Notes under the pieces: generated by a model
What the model saw: only the letters and a program-made list of their open reading frames with translations
Told to the model about the DNA's origin: nothing
The model's database searches: none
Source of the DNA: Haladaptatus paucihalophilus DX253
GTDB lineage: Archaea > Halobacteriota > Halobacteria > Halobacteriales > Haladaptataceae
Direction: 5' to 3'
Assembly: GCF_000376445.1 (NCBI RefSeq)
Contig: NZ_AQXI01000004.1
Coordinates: 186,001-250,000 of the forward strand
DNA length: 64,000 nucleotides
Part shown: one piece after another, positions 7,030 to 16,509 of the stretch
How positions within the stretch are numbered: position 1 is the first letter of the stretch
Layout: each line of letters opens with the position of its first letter
Program-made: the position numbers and the translations under genes

Positions 7030-9123
7030 CTACGCCTCCTTGGCGGACTCACGCTCGCGTCGCTCGCGTTCGCGTGCGTAGTGGGCCAGCAGTTCGCTTT
7101 CGATGTCTTCGACGGGGAAGTGACACGCCGCCTCGTGCTCGCCGTCCTCGAACGTCGAACGGGCGGGGTCTTCTTGTCGACACTCCTCGGTGGCTTTCGG
7201 ACAGCGGGGGGCGAAGTTACAGCCACCCGGAAGCTCGATCGGGTTCGGCGGTTCACCAGGGAGCAACACCCGTTGACGGTCGATCTGCGGGTCGGCCTTC
7301 GGTGACGCTGAAAGGAGAGACGCCGCGTACGGGTGCCTGGGGTTCTCGACGACCTCGTCAGTGGTACCCATCTCGACGATTTCGCCGAGGTACATCACCG
7401 CCAGCCGGTCGGTGATCTGCGAGAGGCTCGCCAAGTCGTGGGAGATGTAGACGATGCCGATGTTTCGCTCGTCGGCCATCTCGCGCAGGATGTTGAGGAT
7501 GTTCGCCTTCAACGAGACGTCGAGCATCGAGGCGGGTTCGTCACAGATGAGCAGTTTGGGCTCAAGCACCAGCGCCTGTGCAATTGCTACACGTTGGCGC
7601 TCGCCCCCCGAGAGCTGGTCGGGGTGCTGGTCGAGGTACTTCTCGGGGGGATTGAGCCCCACGTCTGCGAGCGTCTGGCGGACTCTCCGATCGATCTCGT
7701 CGGGGGTGTGTCCTTGAATCTTCAGTGGTTCGCTGACCGCGGCCCGCACCCGCTGTCTGGGGTTCAACGAGTCGAACGGGTCCTGAAAGATGAACTGGAC
7801 CTGCGAGCGGAACTCCTGGGCATCCTCCTCCAGCAGGTCGTCAACCGGGTCGCCGTCGATGAGGATATCCCCACCAGACTGCGACTGGAGCGCCGAGATT
7901 ACTTCGGCAAGTGTCGATTTCCCGCAGCCGGACTCGCCGGCGACTCCCACGATTTCGCTTTCACGGACATCGAGGTCGACGCCGTTGACGGCTTTGACGT
8001 AATCCGGTTCCTCGCCGAGAAGGTCCTCGATGATGGGCTGTGACTGCTCGAACCACTTCTCCAGACCGTCGGTCTCGACGATAACCTCGCCCAGATCACG
8101 CGACTCGGATTCTTCGGGCACGTCGATGCCCCACGTTTCGGGATCACTCGCCTGCTCCTGCATCTCGTCCGCCTTGTCGGCGTAGTAACAAGCGGACACC
8201 TGTTCGCCGCTTCCGACGAGGGGCGGGTGCTCGCTCTCACACTGCTCGGTCGCGAACGGACACCGGTTACGGAAGACACACCCCGTCGGTTCCTCGGTGA
8301 GGTCCGGAAGCGAACCCGGGATGGATATCGCCTGTTCATCGAACTCGTCGACCTCCGGGAAGGCGTTCTTTAGCCCCATTGTGTACGGATTCCGGGGGTC
8401 GTGGAAGACGTCGAACGTGTCTCCCTGCTCCATTACCTTCCCGCCGTACAGCACTGACACCTCGTCACAGGTTTCCGCGACGACGCCGACCTCGTGGGTG
8501 ATCAACAGTAGTGAACTGTCGATCTCCTCTTGAATCTCCATGAGCTTGTGGACGATCTTGTCCTGGACGATGACGTCCAGCCCGGTCGTTGGCTCGTCCG
8601 CAATGATGAGGTCTGGGTCGAGTGCGAGCGCCATCGCGATTGTGACGCGCTGGCGCATGCCACCGGAGAACTCGTGAGGATACTCGCTCGTCCGAGCCGG
8701 GTCGAGGCCGACGATCTCGAAGACTTCTGCCACTCGTTCGTTGGCTTTGGCCTTCGATATGTTCTTGTGCTTGTGAATCGCCTGGCGTATCTGTGCACCG
8801 ACATCCATCACCGGGTCGAGCGAGTCCATCGCACTCTGGGGAATGTAGGCGATTTCCTCCCAGCGGACGTCCCGCCACTCCTCTTCGGACAGGCCGACGA
8901 GGTCGCGGCCTTTGAACGTGACACTCCCAGATCGGACCGCACCGTTGTCGTCGAGCAGTCCAAGAACGGCCTTCGCGAGAGTCGACTTCCCGGAGCCGGA
9001 CTCGCCAACGAGGCCATAGTTATCTCCCTCCTCGATGGAGAAGGAGGCGTTGTTAACGGCGTGGACTTCGCTGTCTGGGGTCTGGTACGTGATCTTGAGG
9101 TCGTTGACTTCGAGTAGACTCAT
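7030..9123 (-). CDS. Fused double ATP-binding subunit of a peptide-type ABC transporter (DppD-DppF fusion)
   Basis: A 697-residue protein with two complete ABC ATPase domains. Domain 1 shows Walker [10 protein letters not shown] (near residue 39), signature SGGMRQR (near residue 153) and Walker [13 protein letters not shown]. Domain 2 shows GESGCGKST (near 395), LSGGERQR (near 508) and [12 protein letters not shown]. Each is followed by the Cys-bearing oligopeptide-transport tail (CVFRNRCPF and CNFAPRCPK). Two-in-one ATPases of this kind serve peptide/nickel-type importers in haloarchaea. The start overlaps the permease gene stop by 4 bp. About 100 bp of domain 2 (7513-7614) are nearly identical to the second fused ATPase at 16966-17067, indicating exchange between the two. 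Confidence 0.9.
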   Translation of the reverse strand: MSLLEVNDLKITYQTPDSEVHAVNNASFSIEEGDNYGLVGESGSGKSTLAKAVLGLLDDNGAVRSGSVTFKGRDLVGLSEEEWRDVRWEEIAYIPQSAMDSLDPVMDVGAQIRQAIHKHKNISKAKANERVAEVFEIVGLDPARTSEYPHEFSGGMRQRVTIAMALALDPDLIIADEPTTGLDVIVQDKIVHKLMEIQEEIDSSLLLITHEVGVVAETCDEVSVLYGGKVMEQGDTFDVFHDPRNPYTMGLKNAFPEVDEFDEQAISIPGSLPDLTEEPTGCVFRNRCPFATEQCESEHPPLVGSGEQVSACYYADKADEMQEQASDPETWGIDVPEESESRDLGEVIVETDGLEKWFEQSQPIIEDLLGEEPDYVKAVNGVDLDVRESEIVGVAGESGCGKSTLAEVISALQSQSGGDILIDGDPVDDLLEEDAQEFRSQVQFIFQDPFDSLNPRQRVRAAVSEPLKIQGHTPDEIDRRVRQTLADVGLNPPEKYLDQHPDQLSGGERQRVAIAQALVLEPKLLICDEPASMLDVSLKANILNILREMADERNIGIVYISHDLASLSQITDRLAVMYLGEIVEMGTTDEVVENPRHPYAASLLSASPKADPQIDRQRVLLPGEPPNPIELPGGCNFAPRCPKATEECRQEDPARSTFEDGEHEAACHFPVEDIESELLAHYARERERRERESAKEA

Positions 9124-10040
9124 TCTTGTTCAGTCTTGAGTTCGGGGTTGACGATCTCCTCAAGCGCACGGCCGACGAGGAAGACCGCGGTAGTCACTGC
9201 AGCGATACCGAACGCTGGCGGGAGAACCCACCACCAGGCGACCCGGATCGCGCCCGAGCGGAACACCTGCTGGAGCATTCGCCCCCACGAGGTCGTCGTC
9301 GGGTCGCCGAAACCGAGGAACGCGAGCGACGCCCCGACCACGATGGACCACCCGACTGCGTACGCCGTGTACAGGAACCCGATGCCCAGTACGTTCGGTG
9401 CAACGTGTAGGAACATCGTGCGGAGGTGGCCCGCCCCTCTCGCCCGGGCCGACTTCACGAACGTTCGCTCTTTGACTGTCATCACCTCTGAACGGATGAC
9501 TCGCGCAGGCATTTTCCAGAGGAAGATCACGAGGATAGCGGTGATGAGCCAGACATTCGGCGTCACGAACGACAGTATCACCAGAGCCATTGGTAGCAGC
9601 GGGAGCGCGAAGGTGAGGTCGGTCAGCCGCATCAGGCCCTCGTCGACCCGGCCACCGAAGTAGCCGCTCGTGAGTCCGACGAGGAAGCCCAACACGCCGG
9701 TCCCGACGCCACCGAAGAATCCCATGATGAGCGTTGGACGGGCACCAGCCAGAAACTGACTCAGGACGTCCTTGCCGAAGGCCGTCGTCCCGAAGAGCGC
9801 CTTCGAGTTCGGGCTCTGCAGTTTCATAATCGAGTAATCCTGGCGGAGCGTGTCCTCGATCGGATGGTGCGGGGCGATGTGTGGGCCGAACAGTCCCATG
9901 AACACGAAGACCATGAGGATGATGAGTCCGACCTTCGCGGCGGTGTCCTGCCAGATAACACTCATGAGGTGGTAGGAACGGTCGAGCTCGGTACGGAGAC
10001 GGTCTCTCAGGGTATCGGCGTCGAGCGAATATCCAGACAT
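9120..10040 (-). CDS. ABC transporter permease, DppC type
   Basis: A 306-residue inner-membrane protein with about six membrane segments. The cytoplasmic coupling motif is seen as VKSARARGAGHLRTMFLHVAPN, cut here to VKSARARGAGHLRTMFLHV, matching the EAA loop of the BPD_transp_1 family. The N-terminal soluble part with GLFGPHIAPHHP is typical of DppC/OppC. It forms the channel together with the DppB-type protein encoded next to it. It overlaps the upstream permease gene by 1 bp and the ATPase gene by 4 bp, so the operon is tightly coupled. Confidence 0.9.
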   Translation of the reverse strand: MSGYSLDADTLRDRLRTELDRSYHLMSVIWQDTAAKVGLIILMVFVFMGLFGPHIAPHHPIEDTLRQDYSIMKLQSPNSKALFGTTAFGKDVLSQFLAGARPTLIMGFFGGVGTGVLGFLVGLTSGYFGGRVDEGLMRLTDLTFALPLLPMALVILSFVTPNVWLITAILVIFLWKMPARVIRSEVMTVKERTFVKSARARGAGHLRTMFLHVAPNVLGIGFLYTAYAVGWSIVVGASLAFLGFGDPTTTSWGRMLQQVFRSGAIRVAWWWVLPPAFGIAAVTTAVFLVGRALEEIVNPELKTEQE

Positions 10041-11023
10041 CAGACATCACCTGCTTCGATGGTCGGGTCAAGTTTCGCGTACGCTAAGTCGGCAGTGAGA
10101 TTCATCACGATAACCGCCAGCGCCATGATGAACACGGCCGCTTGGACGGTCGGATAGTCCTGGTTGAGTATCGCCTGGACGAGTGCGCGACCGATACCCG
10201 GCCACGCGAAGACCACTTCCAGGGTGATGACACCCTGGAAGATCATCCCCGTCCGAAGAGCGAAGTAGGTCACCAGCGGAAGCAGAGAGTTGCGACCGGC
10301 ACGGGCGAGCTGCTCTCGCTCCGAGAGGCCCTTAGCACGATGGAGCTTGAGGAACTCGGAACCCTTTCTCTCGACGATAGAGTTGCGGGCCAGCATCAAG
10401 AAGTCGCCGCTGAAAAACAGCACCGACGCCGTGAAGGGGAGGATGTAGTGTTTCAGGAAGTCGACGGAGAGGAACGTTTCTGCGTAGCCCTGTGGGTTCG
10501 CCATCGGGCTGCGCATCCCGAAGGCGGGCAGCCAGTTCAGTCCGTACGAGAAAATGATGAGCAGGAAGATGCCGGTGACGAAAATCGGGGTCGCGCGGAA
10601 GAACGTGGTCGTCACGATAGACCACTGTTCGAACCACGACCCGCGGTTCCAGCCGGCGTACATGCCAGCGATGGAACTGACGATCGCCGTGACGACGAGC
10701 GCCGGCAACAGCAGGACGAGCGTGTTGACCAGTGCGGGGACGACGATGGTTCCGACCGGCCGTTGCTGCGTGAGAGAGACCCCGAACTGGAACGTGAACA
10801 GGTTTCTGACGTACTTCAGGTACTGCACGTATATCGGTTCGTCGAGGCCGTACATCGCGCGCAGCTTTGTGACCTGATCCGCCGTCAGCGAGCCGGAAGC
10901 GACCAGACCGCTGAACGGGTCGCTCGGAAGGAGCCGAAGCGTCGCGAAGATGATACTGACCGACACCAGGGTTAGTATCGCCGCGATCACGGTCCGTTTG
11001 ATGAGGAATCTTCGAAAACTCAT
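10040..11023 (-). CDS. ABC transporter permease, DppB type
   Basis: A 327-residue inner-membrane permease. The N-terminal helix (LIKRTVIAAILTLVSVSIIF) and the following periplasmic-side segment with LRAMYGLDEPIYVQYLKYV are hallmarks of the DppB/OppB branch; the EAA-type loop reads LHRAKGLSEREQLARAG. It lies 6 bp downstream of the binding-protein gene and shares one base with the DppC-type gene. With the fused ATPase and binding protein the set is complete. The substrate is likely a peptide or a comparable small solute, but sequence alone does not fix it. Confidence 0.9.
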   Translation of the reverse strand: MSFRRFLIKRTVIAAILTLVSVSIIFATLRLLPSDPFSGLVASGSLTADQVTKLRAMYGLDEPIYVQYLKYVRNLFTFQFGVSLTQQRPVGTIVVPALVNTLVLLLPALVVTAIVSSIAGMYAGWNRGSWFEQWSIVTTTFFRATPIFVTGIFLLIIFSYGLNWLPAFGMRSPMANPQGYAETFLSVDFLKHYILPFTASVLFFSGDFLMLARNSIVERKGSEFLKLHRAKGLSEREQLARAGRNSLLPLVTYFALRTGMIFQGVITLEVVFAWPGIGRALVQAILNQDYPTVQAAVFIMALAVIVMNLTADLAYAKLDPTIEAGDV

Positions 11024-11029
11024 GGATGA

Positions 11030-12940
11030 TCAGGAGAAGTCGGGCTGGTCGAGCCCTGTGTGGGTGGCGTGACCGTGCTCAACACGCTTGGCAAAGGCGT
11101 CCCAGGCATCACCCTCCGGCCAGACGAGGGTGTCCTCGCCTTCGAACGTGTATCCCGCCTTCTGGAGCATCGTCTTGGCCTTGCCGACGTTGTACTTGTA
11201 CGGGTCCGTCTCGGCAGCGAAGGGCGTCAACAGGCTCGTAATCAGACGCTGCCCCTCGATGGCGGTACCCCGCCCGCCGAGCACATTCTCGACGAATCCT
11301 TCCTTGTCGACCGCGTGGCTGAGCGCCACGCGGAACGTTTTGTCCCGGAACAGAGGGACGATGTGGTTGAGGTGAACGTCCGTCGGAACGTAGTTCTTAG
11401 CGGTCTGCTTCTCGACCCCGTTGGCCTTGGCCGCGCGGTCGGCTTGCTGGTTCGAGACGGTCGTCCCGATAGCGTCGATATCGCCGGATTGCATCGCGCC
11501 GATGAGGGTCGAGATGTTCCCAACATTGGTCTCAACCAGTTTGTCGATACCGTCACCGGGGACGAAGTGCTTGCCGAGCATCTCCTTGCGGATGTCGTCG
11601 TCCCAGAGCCAGTGGTCCTCGTGCTTCTCAAGCCTGAACTCGGTTCCTTGCTCCCAGTTGACGAACTTGAATGGGCCGGTCCCGATGGGGTTCTTCGGGT
11701 TGTGCTGGCCAGGGCTGTCGATATCCTTCCAGCGGTGTTTGGGGATGATAGCGCTGCGGACGGCCCGTTGAGTGAGGAAAGATGCGTCGGGTTCGGTGAG
11801 ATTGAACCGGACGCGGCCGCCGCCGCTGTTCGACACGACTTCCACGCTGTCGATGGTCCGGTAGAACGGTCCCTGCTGGGGTGCCGTGTGCTGCTTGTAT
11901 TTCTCGACGCTGAACTTCACGTCCTCGGGACTGAACGATTTGCCATCGTGCCAGGTGACGCCTTCACGGAGGTCCATCTCGACGGTAGTCTCGTCTACGA
12001 CCTCGTGCTTTGTCGCGAGACCTGGGACGATCTCCAGTTGTGGGGACGCGTCGTAGAGGCCGTCGTAGACGTTCAACAGACGCTTCTCCTCCATTCCCCC
12101 GGTCGACCAGGGCAGATTTGTTCCTTGCATTCCGGTGAGAACGCCTTTGACCCACGTAGTCGAGTTGCCCTGGGGCTGGAGGTTCACTTGCGTCCAGATG
12201 AACGAGTCACGTGTCGTCCCGTTCCCCGGCGTCGGAACGTATCCCTTCCAGTCGGTGGTGTTGGCCACCGTGATCACGTCGGGAAAGTTCGAGGCGATAA
12301 CGTACGCGTCCTTGCTGAGTTTCTTCTGGATCTTCTTACAGAGCTCGGCGCGTTTTTCCACATTGCCAATCGTCGCAGCCTGTTCGTCCAGCAGTTCGGT
12401 AATCTCGTCGTTCTTGTAGTTGTAGTAGTTCCCTCCCGTCTCAGGATGGGCGCGCATTAGGAACGGATTCGGGTCGAGTCCCCGCTGTGGGTCCGGTCCG
12501 TGGAGATTCATAACGACGGGCGTCGGGTGTCCGATGTCGGCACGCCAGTACTCGCCGTACCGGGTGCTCGGCTGGACGTTGACGAGGTTCGTCGGGACAC
12601 CGAGCGAGTTGAACGAATCCTTGATCATCAACGCGTGCTCGCGCATCCACGGCGTCTCCGACTGCGCGAAGTGTATATCCACGGCGGACACCGGCTGCCC
12701 CTCGACCGCGTTGTACTCGAACTTGACGGCTTTGTCGTTGACCGATTTCCCCTTTGTCTCGACTGGCCACTCCTCCCAGAACTTGGTCTTTATGGTGCGA
12801 CCATCGCCACCGCTACCGTCGCTGTTGTTTTTGCTCTGGCACCCGGCCAATCCAGCGATTCCAGCTGTGCCTGAGATCCGGATGAATCTGCGCCGAGAAA
12901 CAGAACCTGTCTCAATCTCGAATTGTTTTCCCTGCGTCAT
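11030..12940 (-). CDS. Tat-exported lipoprotein, solute-binding protein family 5
   Basis: About 636 residues. The N-terminus carries a twin-arginine signal SRRRFIRISGTAGIAGLAGC ending in a lipobox cysteine, so the protein should be exported folded and lipid-anchored outside the membrane. The body matches SBP_bac_5 proteins (LREGVTWHDGKSFSPEDVKF, NPIGTGPFKF, FRVALSHAVDK). I placed the start at the ATG at 12940 because a purine-rich GGAAAGGATGG precedes it; the frame remains open to an ATG at 12994. It is the first gene of the transporter operon. AT-rich TATA-like stretches at 13005-13020 and 13070-13100 suit a promoter. Confidence 0.9.
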   Translation of the reverse strand: MTQGKQFEIETGSVSRRRFIRISGTAGIAGLAGCQSKNNSDGSGGDGRTIKTKFWEEWPVETKGKSVNDKAVKFEYNAVEGQPVSAVDIHFAQSETPWMREHALMIKDSFNSLGVPTNLVNVQPSTRYGEYWRADIGHPTPVVMNLHGPDPQRGLDPNPFLMRAHPETGGNYYNYKNDEITELLDEQAATIGNVEKRAELCKKIQKKLSKDAYVIASNFPDVITVANTTDWKGYVPTPGNGTTRDSFIWTQVNLQPQGNSTTWVKGVLTGMQGTNLPWSTGGMEEKRLLNVYDGLYDASPQLEIVPGLATKHEVVDETTVEMDLREGVTWHDGKSFSPEDVKFSVEKYKQHTAPQQGPFYRTIDSVEVVSNSGGGRVRFNLTEPDASFLTQRAVRSAIIPKHRWKDIDSPGQHNPKNPIGTGPFKFVNWEQGTEFRLEKHEDHWLWDDDIRKEMLGKHFVPGDGIDKLVETNVGNISTLIGAMQSGDIDAIGTTVSNQQADRAAKANGVEKQTAKNYVPTDVHLNHIVPLFRDKTFRVALSHAVDKEGFVENVLGGRGTAIEGQRLITSLLTPFAAETDPYKYNVGKAKTMLQKAGYTFEGEDTLVWPEGDAWDAFAKRVEHGHATHTGLDQPDFS

Positions 12941-13144
12941 TGCATGCCATCCTTTCCCACTTACTGGCGTGAATCTACTCCCGATGCCGGCCAATCATCA
13001 TCATTTTTTATATGGACACCCGTACACACCGGATTCACCCGACCCGCGACCACAGTATGAATGATAATTGTAAATATATATTGTTGGATTAGTAACCTTA
13101 TATATGTATTCGGGAGGAGTGCGCTTCAGGCAGGGTCCAGCCGA

Positions 13145-13870
13145 TTATTTGTCGTCTGACTCAGCGTTCGACGACTCTTCTTCGGTGGAGAAGACGAGGT
13201 CGAAGAGTTGCTTCTCGGCGAACCGGAGACGTTCGCTGAGCGTCGACTGGGCGATGTCCAGTTCCTCTGCAATGTCGTCCGCCGACGCCTGTCGTGGCAC
13301 GTCAAAATAGCCCATAGAGTGGGCAGCCCTGAGGACGGTTAACTGTTGCTGCGAAAGTTCATTCCGGAGGACGCGGCCGAGCTGTCCGCTTCCGAGCGGT
13401 TCGCCTGTCGTCTCTACCTGATTCACGCTCAGGAGTTCGAACCGACTGAACTGCTCCTGAATTCGGTCCGCCAGCCGCCGGAAGTCTTCCCATACATTCA
13501 CCGTGACGACCCCATCGAAGTGGTCTCCGTGCAGTTTCAGCCGGTTCGGCACACCCTTCTCTCGTAGAATTACACCAAGGATGAACGGGTATGGCTCGTG
13601 AGCGACGATGGTCAACCGGTACGTCGGCTGTTCGGAGGTGTCCGTCGACACCTTTTCGTGGTGGAACAGTTCTGCCCGGGAGAGCGATTCAATCGCCGCT
13701 TCCAGGTCACGCTCACTATCAGTCGTGACCAGAAGCGACTCGATCCAGTCGCCTTCGTCGGCGTAGAAGGCGTTCTCAAATTCGATTCGGCGAACGTCAG
13801 GGACCAGCGTCCTGAAGTCGTCGATGACGCCGGACGGGGTGGTCTGGAACTCGATGCGTAGAATCTTGAA
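13145..13870 (-). CDS. HTH_10 (bacterio-opsin-activator type) transcriptional regulator with unclear start
   Basis: The C-terminal part (ASADDIAEELDIAQSTLSER) is the HTH_10 DNA-binding helix-turn-helix, and the N-terminal part resembles the sensor half of haloarchaeal Bat-like regulators. A GTG at 13651 would give only 168 residues. However, the same frame is clearly protein-like for another 73 codons upstream (FKILRIEFQTTPSGVIDD...), reaching 13870, where it meets a TGA with no ATG, GTG or TTG near the expected start. Either an uncommon start codon is used, or the start was mutated, or a shorter protein is made. It is likely to regulate the neighbouring transporter and acyl-CoA genes, all on the same strand. 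Confidence 0.75.
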   Translation of the reverse strand, partial: FKILRIEFQTTPSGVIDDFRTLVPDVRRIEFENAFYADEGDWIESLLVTTDSERDLEAAIESLSRAELFHHEKVSTDTSEQPTYRLTIVAHEPYPFILGVILREKGVPNRLKLHGDHFDGVVTVNVWEDFRRLADRIQEQFSRFELLSVNQVETTGEPLGSGQLGRVLRNELSQQQLTVLRAAHSMGYFDVPRQASADDIAEELDIAQSTLSERLRFAEKQLFDLVFSTEEESSNAESDDK

Positions 13871-13956
13871 TCACCCTGGTCAGATGTACACTCCCTTTGA
13901 GTGTACTATATAAAACGTTGGTCACTTAGTTAAGATTCGCCTCTGGCTGTGTCAGC

Positions 13957-16131
13957 TCACTCACCAGTGCGAACGAGTGCGTCGACGGCGATGGGGCCGT
14001 CTTCAGTGACGACGACAGGGTTCAAGTCGAGTTCGACGACGCTGTCCACGGAGTGAGCTAGGCCCCCGACGTTCACGAGCAGGTCGACGACCCGATCGAC
14101 CGGCAGAGAGTCACCATCTCGTCGGTCGATGAGCAGATCCTCAAGGACCGTCTCTTTGACCGCTCGCCGTGCGTCCGATCGCGAGAACGGCGGGACCAGT
14201 GTCGCGCTATCGTCCAGTGCTTCCACGAGGACACCACCGGCGCCGACGGTGACGAGTGAGTCGAACACGTCCCCGGGGGCAACCCCCACCATCGTCTCGA
14301 CACCGTCGTCGACCATGGGCTGAACCAGCACGCCTTCGATGTCGCTATCGTCAACGTGGGACTGTGCTGCCGAAACCACGTCGTCATAGGCCTCGCGTGC
14401 ATCCATGGGGGAGTCGACACCGAGCATGACGGCACCGGCGTCGGTCCTGTGTGGGAGTTCCGGCGAGTCGATTTTGAGGACGGCGGATCCAGGTATCGAC
14501 GCCACGCTAGCGGCTGCCTCGTCAGCGTCGGTGGCCAGTCGAGTCTCGACCGTCGGGACGTCGAACGCGGAGAGCAGCGACTCGGCCTCCGTCCACGTGA
14601 GGACCCGTCCTCGCGGCAGGTCGCCATCAAGTACGTCGGTATCGGGGTTCCCTGAACCGCTTTCACTGTGTGCGGGGGGAAGCGAGTGCCGTGGCGGCCG
14701 GTCGGCGAGGCGGTCGCGGTCGGCGGCGAAGTCACACGTCGACGCAACGGCGTCGAGACACCGGCTCGGGTCCTCATAGACCGGCACCGACTGGCGCAGC
14801 CGAGCGTAGGGTGGCGTCTCGGTCGGGTCATCGGGTTCCTTGCGTCCAGTCCAGAGCACGTACACCGGGTCCTCGGCCCGGTCGGTGATATCTTTCAGAT
14901 CGGCGGCGATGTCGGCTGCGCGGTCATCGACCCCCGAGAGACCGATGGCGAAGACGTACGCGTCGAAATCGTCGTCAGCGAAGAGTGCATCGGCGATTTC
15001 GAGGATCGAATCGGCACCGTACCCCCGAATGTCAGCGGGATTGTGTAGTTCGCCATAGGTCAGGAGTTCGTCCATCTCCAGTAGCACACGTTCGGTCTCC
15101 CCATCGATGTCAGGGAGGGCGAGGCCACGCTCAGCAGCCATGTCGGCGAGCAAGCTCGCGAGACCACCGCTGGTCGAGGCAATACAGACGCGGACACCGT
15201 CCGGGGCGTCGTAGGCGGTATGCGCGTTCGCACGGCAGAGGAGGTCGGGGATGTCAGGGACACGCTGGACCCCCGCCTGGTCGAAGACCGTCGCCCAGGC
15301 GTCGTCATCGCCGGTGAGCGATCCCGTGTGCGAGAGTGTGGCTTCCTCCGCAAGGTCGGACTGGCCGATCTTCACCGTCAGGACAGGCGTGCCGTTGCGG
15401 ACTGCAGCTTCGGCGACCTGCATGAACCGTTCCGGGTCGTCGATTCCCTCGACGTACGTGCAGACGACGTCAACGCTCTCCTGTTCGGCGAGATACGCGA
15501 CGTAATCCGTGAGCGTCAGGTCGGTCTCGTTCCCAGTGGAGACGATGTGACTGAAGTGCAGGTCCTGGTCAGTCGCCCGCTCGAAGAACGTCGTGAACGC
15601 CAGCGCCCCTGACTGGCTGACGAGACCGATTCCACCCGGCCCAGGTTTGCGTGAACACGTCGAGGTGAGCGTCGCACCCCGGGCGGCCATCACGCCGATA
15701 CAATTCGGCCCGACCACCCGGATTCCGACCTCGGCAGCCGTCGCGGCGAGGTCCCGTTCCAGTTCGGAGCCCGTCTCGTCCGCCTCGGCGAATCCCGCCG
15801 TGAGGACGAGCGCGATAGGGACACCTCGCTCGCCTGCAGCACGGACGACATCGACGACGTACTCGCGCGGGACACTCACGACAACGAGGTCGACGGTCTC
15901 CGGCACGTCTTCGATGGTGTCGAAACACGGGCGGTTCCAGGCTTCTTCCCGGTTCGGATTGACGGGGTAAAGGGTCCCATCGAAGCCGTAGTTGAGGAGG
16001 TTGTCGACGAGGTTGCCCGAGTAGAACGATTCCGGGCTCGCGCCGACGACCGCGACGGAGTCGGGATCAAACAGCGATCCCAGTTCCGGCGTCGTTCGTG
16101 ACTCTGTGCTTTCGGTTCCGATTGTCGTCAT
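13957..16131 (-). CDS. ADP-forming acyl-CoA (acetate-CoA type) synthetase, fused alpha-beta form
   Basis: A 724-residue protein. It starts with a CoA-binding Rossmann domain (LFDPDSVAVVGASPESFYSG), followed by the ligase-CoA domain containing the phosphohistidine loop ATLSHTGSLTGDD (near residue 262), and ends with an ATP-grasp domain (LKIDSPELPHRTDAGAVMLG). The enzyme family interconverts acyl-CoA, ADP and phosphate with free acid, CoA and ATP. In haloarchaea it yields ATP from acetyl- or other acyl-CoA, or activates acids. The substrate cannot be read from sequence. Its position between an HTH_10 regulator and a CitE-like relic suggests an organic-acid or amino-acid degradation locus. Confidence 0.88.
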   Translation of the reverse strand: MTTIGTESTESRTTPELGSLFDPDSVAVVGASPESFYSGNLVDNLLNYGFDGTLYPVNPNREEAWNRPCFDTIEDVPETVDLVVVSVPREYVVDVVRAAGERGVPIALVLTAGFAEADETGSELERDLAATAAEVGIRVVGPNCIGVMAARGATLTSTCSRKPGPGGIGLVSQSGALAFTTFFERATDQDLHFSHIVSTGNETDLTLTDYVAYLAEQESVDVVCTYVEGIDDPERFMQVAEAAVRNGTPVLTVKIGQSDLAEEATLSHTGSLTGDDDAWATVFDQAGVQRVPDIPDLLCRANAHTAYDAPDGVRVCIASTSGGLASLLADMAAERGLALPDIDGETERVLLEMDELLTYGELHNPADIRGYGADSILEIADALFADDDFDAYVFAIGLSGVDDRAADIAADLKDITDRAEDPVYVLWTGRKEPDDPTETPPYARLRQSVPVYEDPSRCLDAVASTCDFAADRDRLADRPPRHSLPPAHSESGSGNPDTDVLDGDLPRGRVLTWTEAESLLSAFDVPTVETRLATDADEAAASVASIPGSAVLKIDSPELPHRTDAGAVMLGVDSPMDAREAYDDVVSAAQSHVDDSDIEGVLVQPMVDDGVETMVGVAPGDVFDSLVTVGAGGVLVEALDDSATLVPPFSRSDARRAVKETVLEDLLIDRRDGDSLPVDRVVDLLVNVGGLAHSVDSVVELDLNPVVVTEDGPIAVDALVRTGE

Positions 16132-16244
16132 GGCACTGAGTCGGTTCCTCCAGCACCCGCGTGAACCTGTCCCCGATGGGGGTCGATTATCTTCACCCTA
16201 TAAGTACCACTCCACGATCACACCGCGATTCTCTGGGTGAGGTG

Positions 16245-16468
16245 TCACCGAATCCCCGTGGCCGCTGTGCGGTCGAGAATCCTCTCGGCCCAGTCTATCT
16301 CGTCCGGGCTCGGGGTGTAGGCTTCGTTGATTACGGGGGTCTGGTTGGGATGGACGGCGAGTTTGCCGTCGAAGCCGAAATCCACGACCGTCTCGGTGGA
16401 TGTCTCGATGGCCTTTTCCAGCATCCCGGGGTCGTCGCTCGGACAGTACAGGAATGAACTTTGACCAT
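16245..16468 (-). pseudogene. HpcH/HpaI (CitE-like) lyase, internally deleted
   Basis: The frame carries the N-terminal hallmark SFLYCPSDDPGMLEKAIE of CitE-like lyases joined directly to the C-terminal hallmark DFGFDGKLAVHPNQTPVIN. Intact members are about 270-300 residues, so roughly 190 central residues are gone. The likely start (ATG at 16468) is also one base out of frame with the conserved part. It is a relic of a citryl/malyl-CoA-type lyase that fits beside the acyl-CoA synthetase. Confidence 0.78.
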
Positions 16469-16509
16469 ACGGACAGGCATGTAGCCTGCTAGAAAAACCC
16501 GAGGGGAGC

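Noticed and set aside
11060-12460. A 466-codon open frame on the plus strand
   Set aside because: It is the antisense shadow of the solute-binding protein gene, which has a clear signal peptide and family motifs on the minus strand. High GC removes stop codons from the opposite strand.
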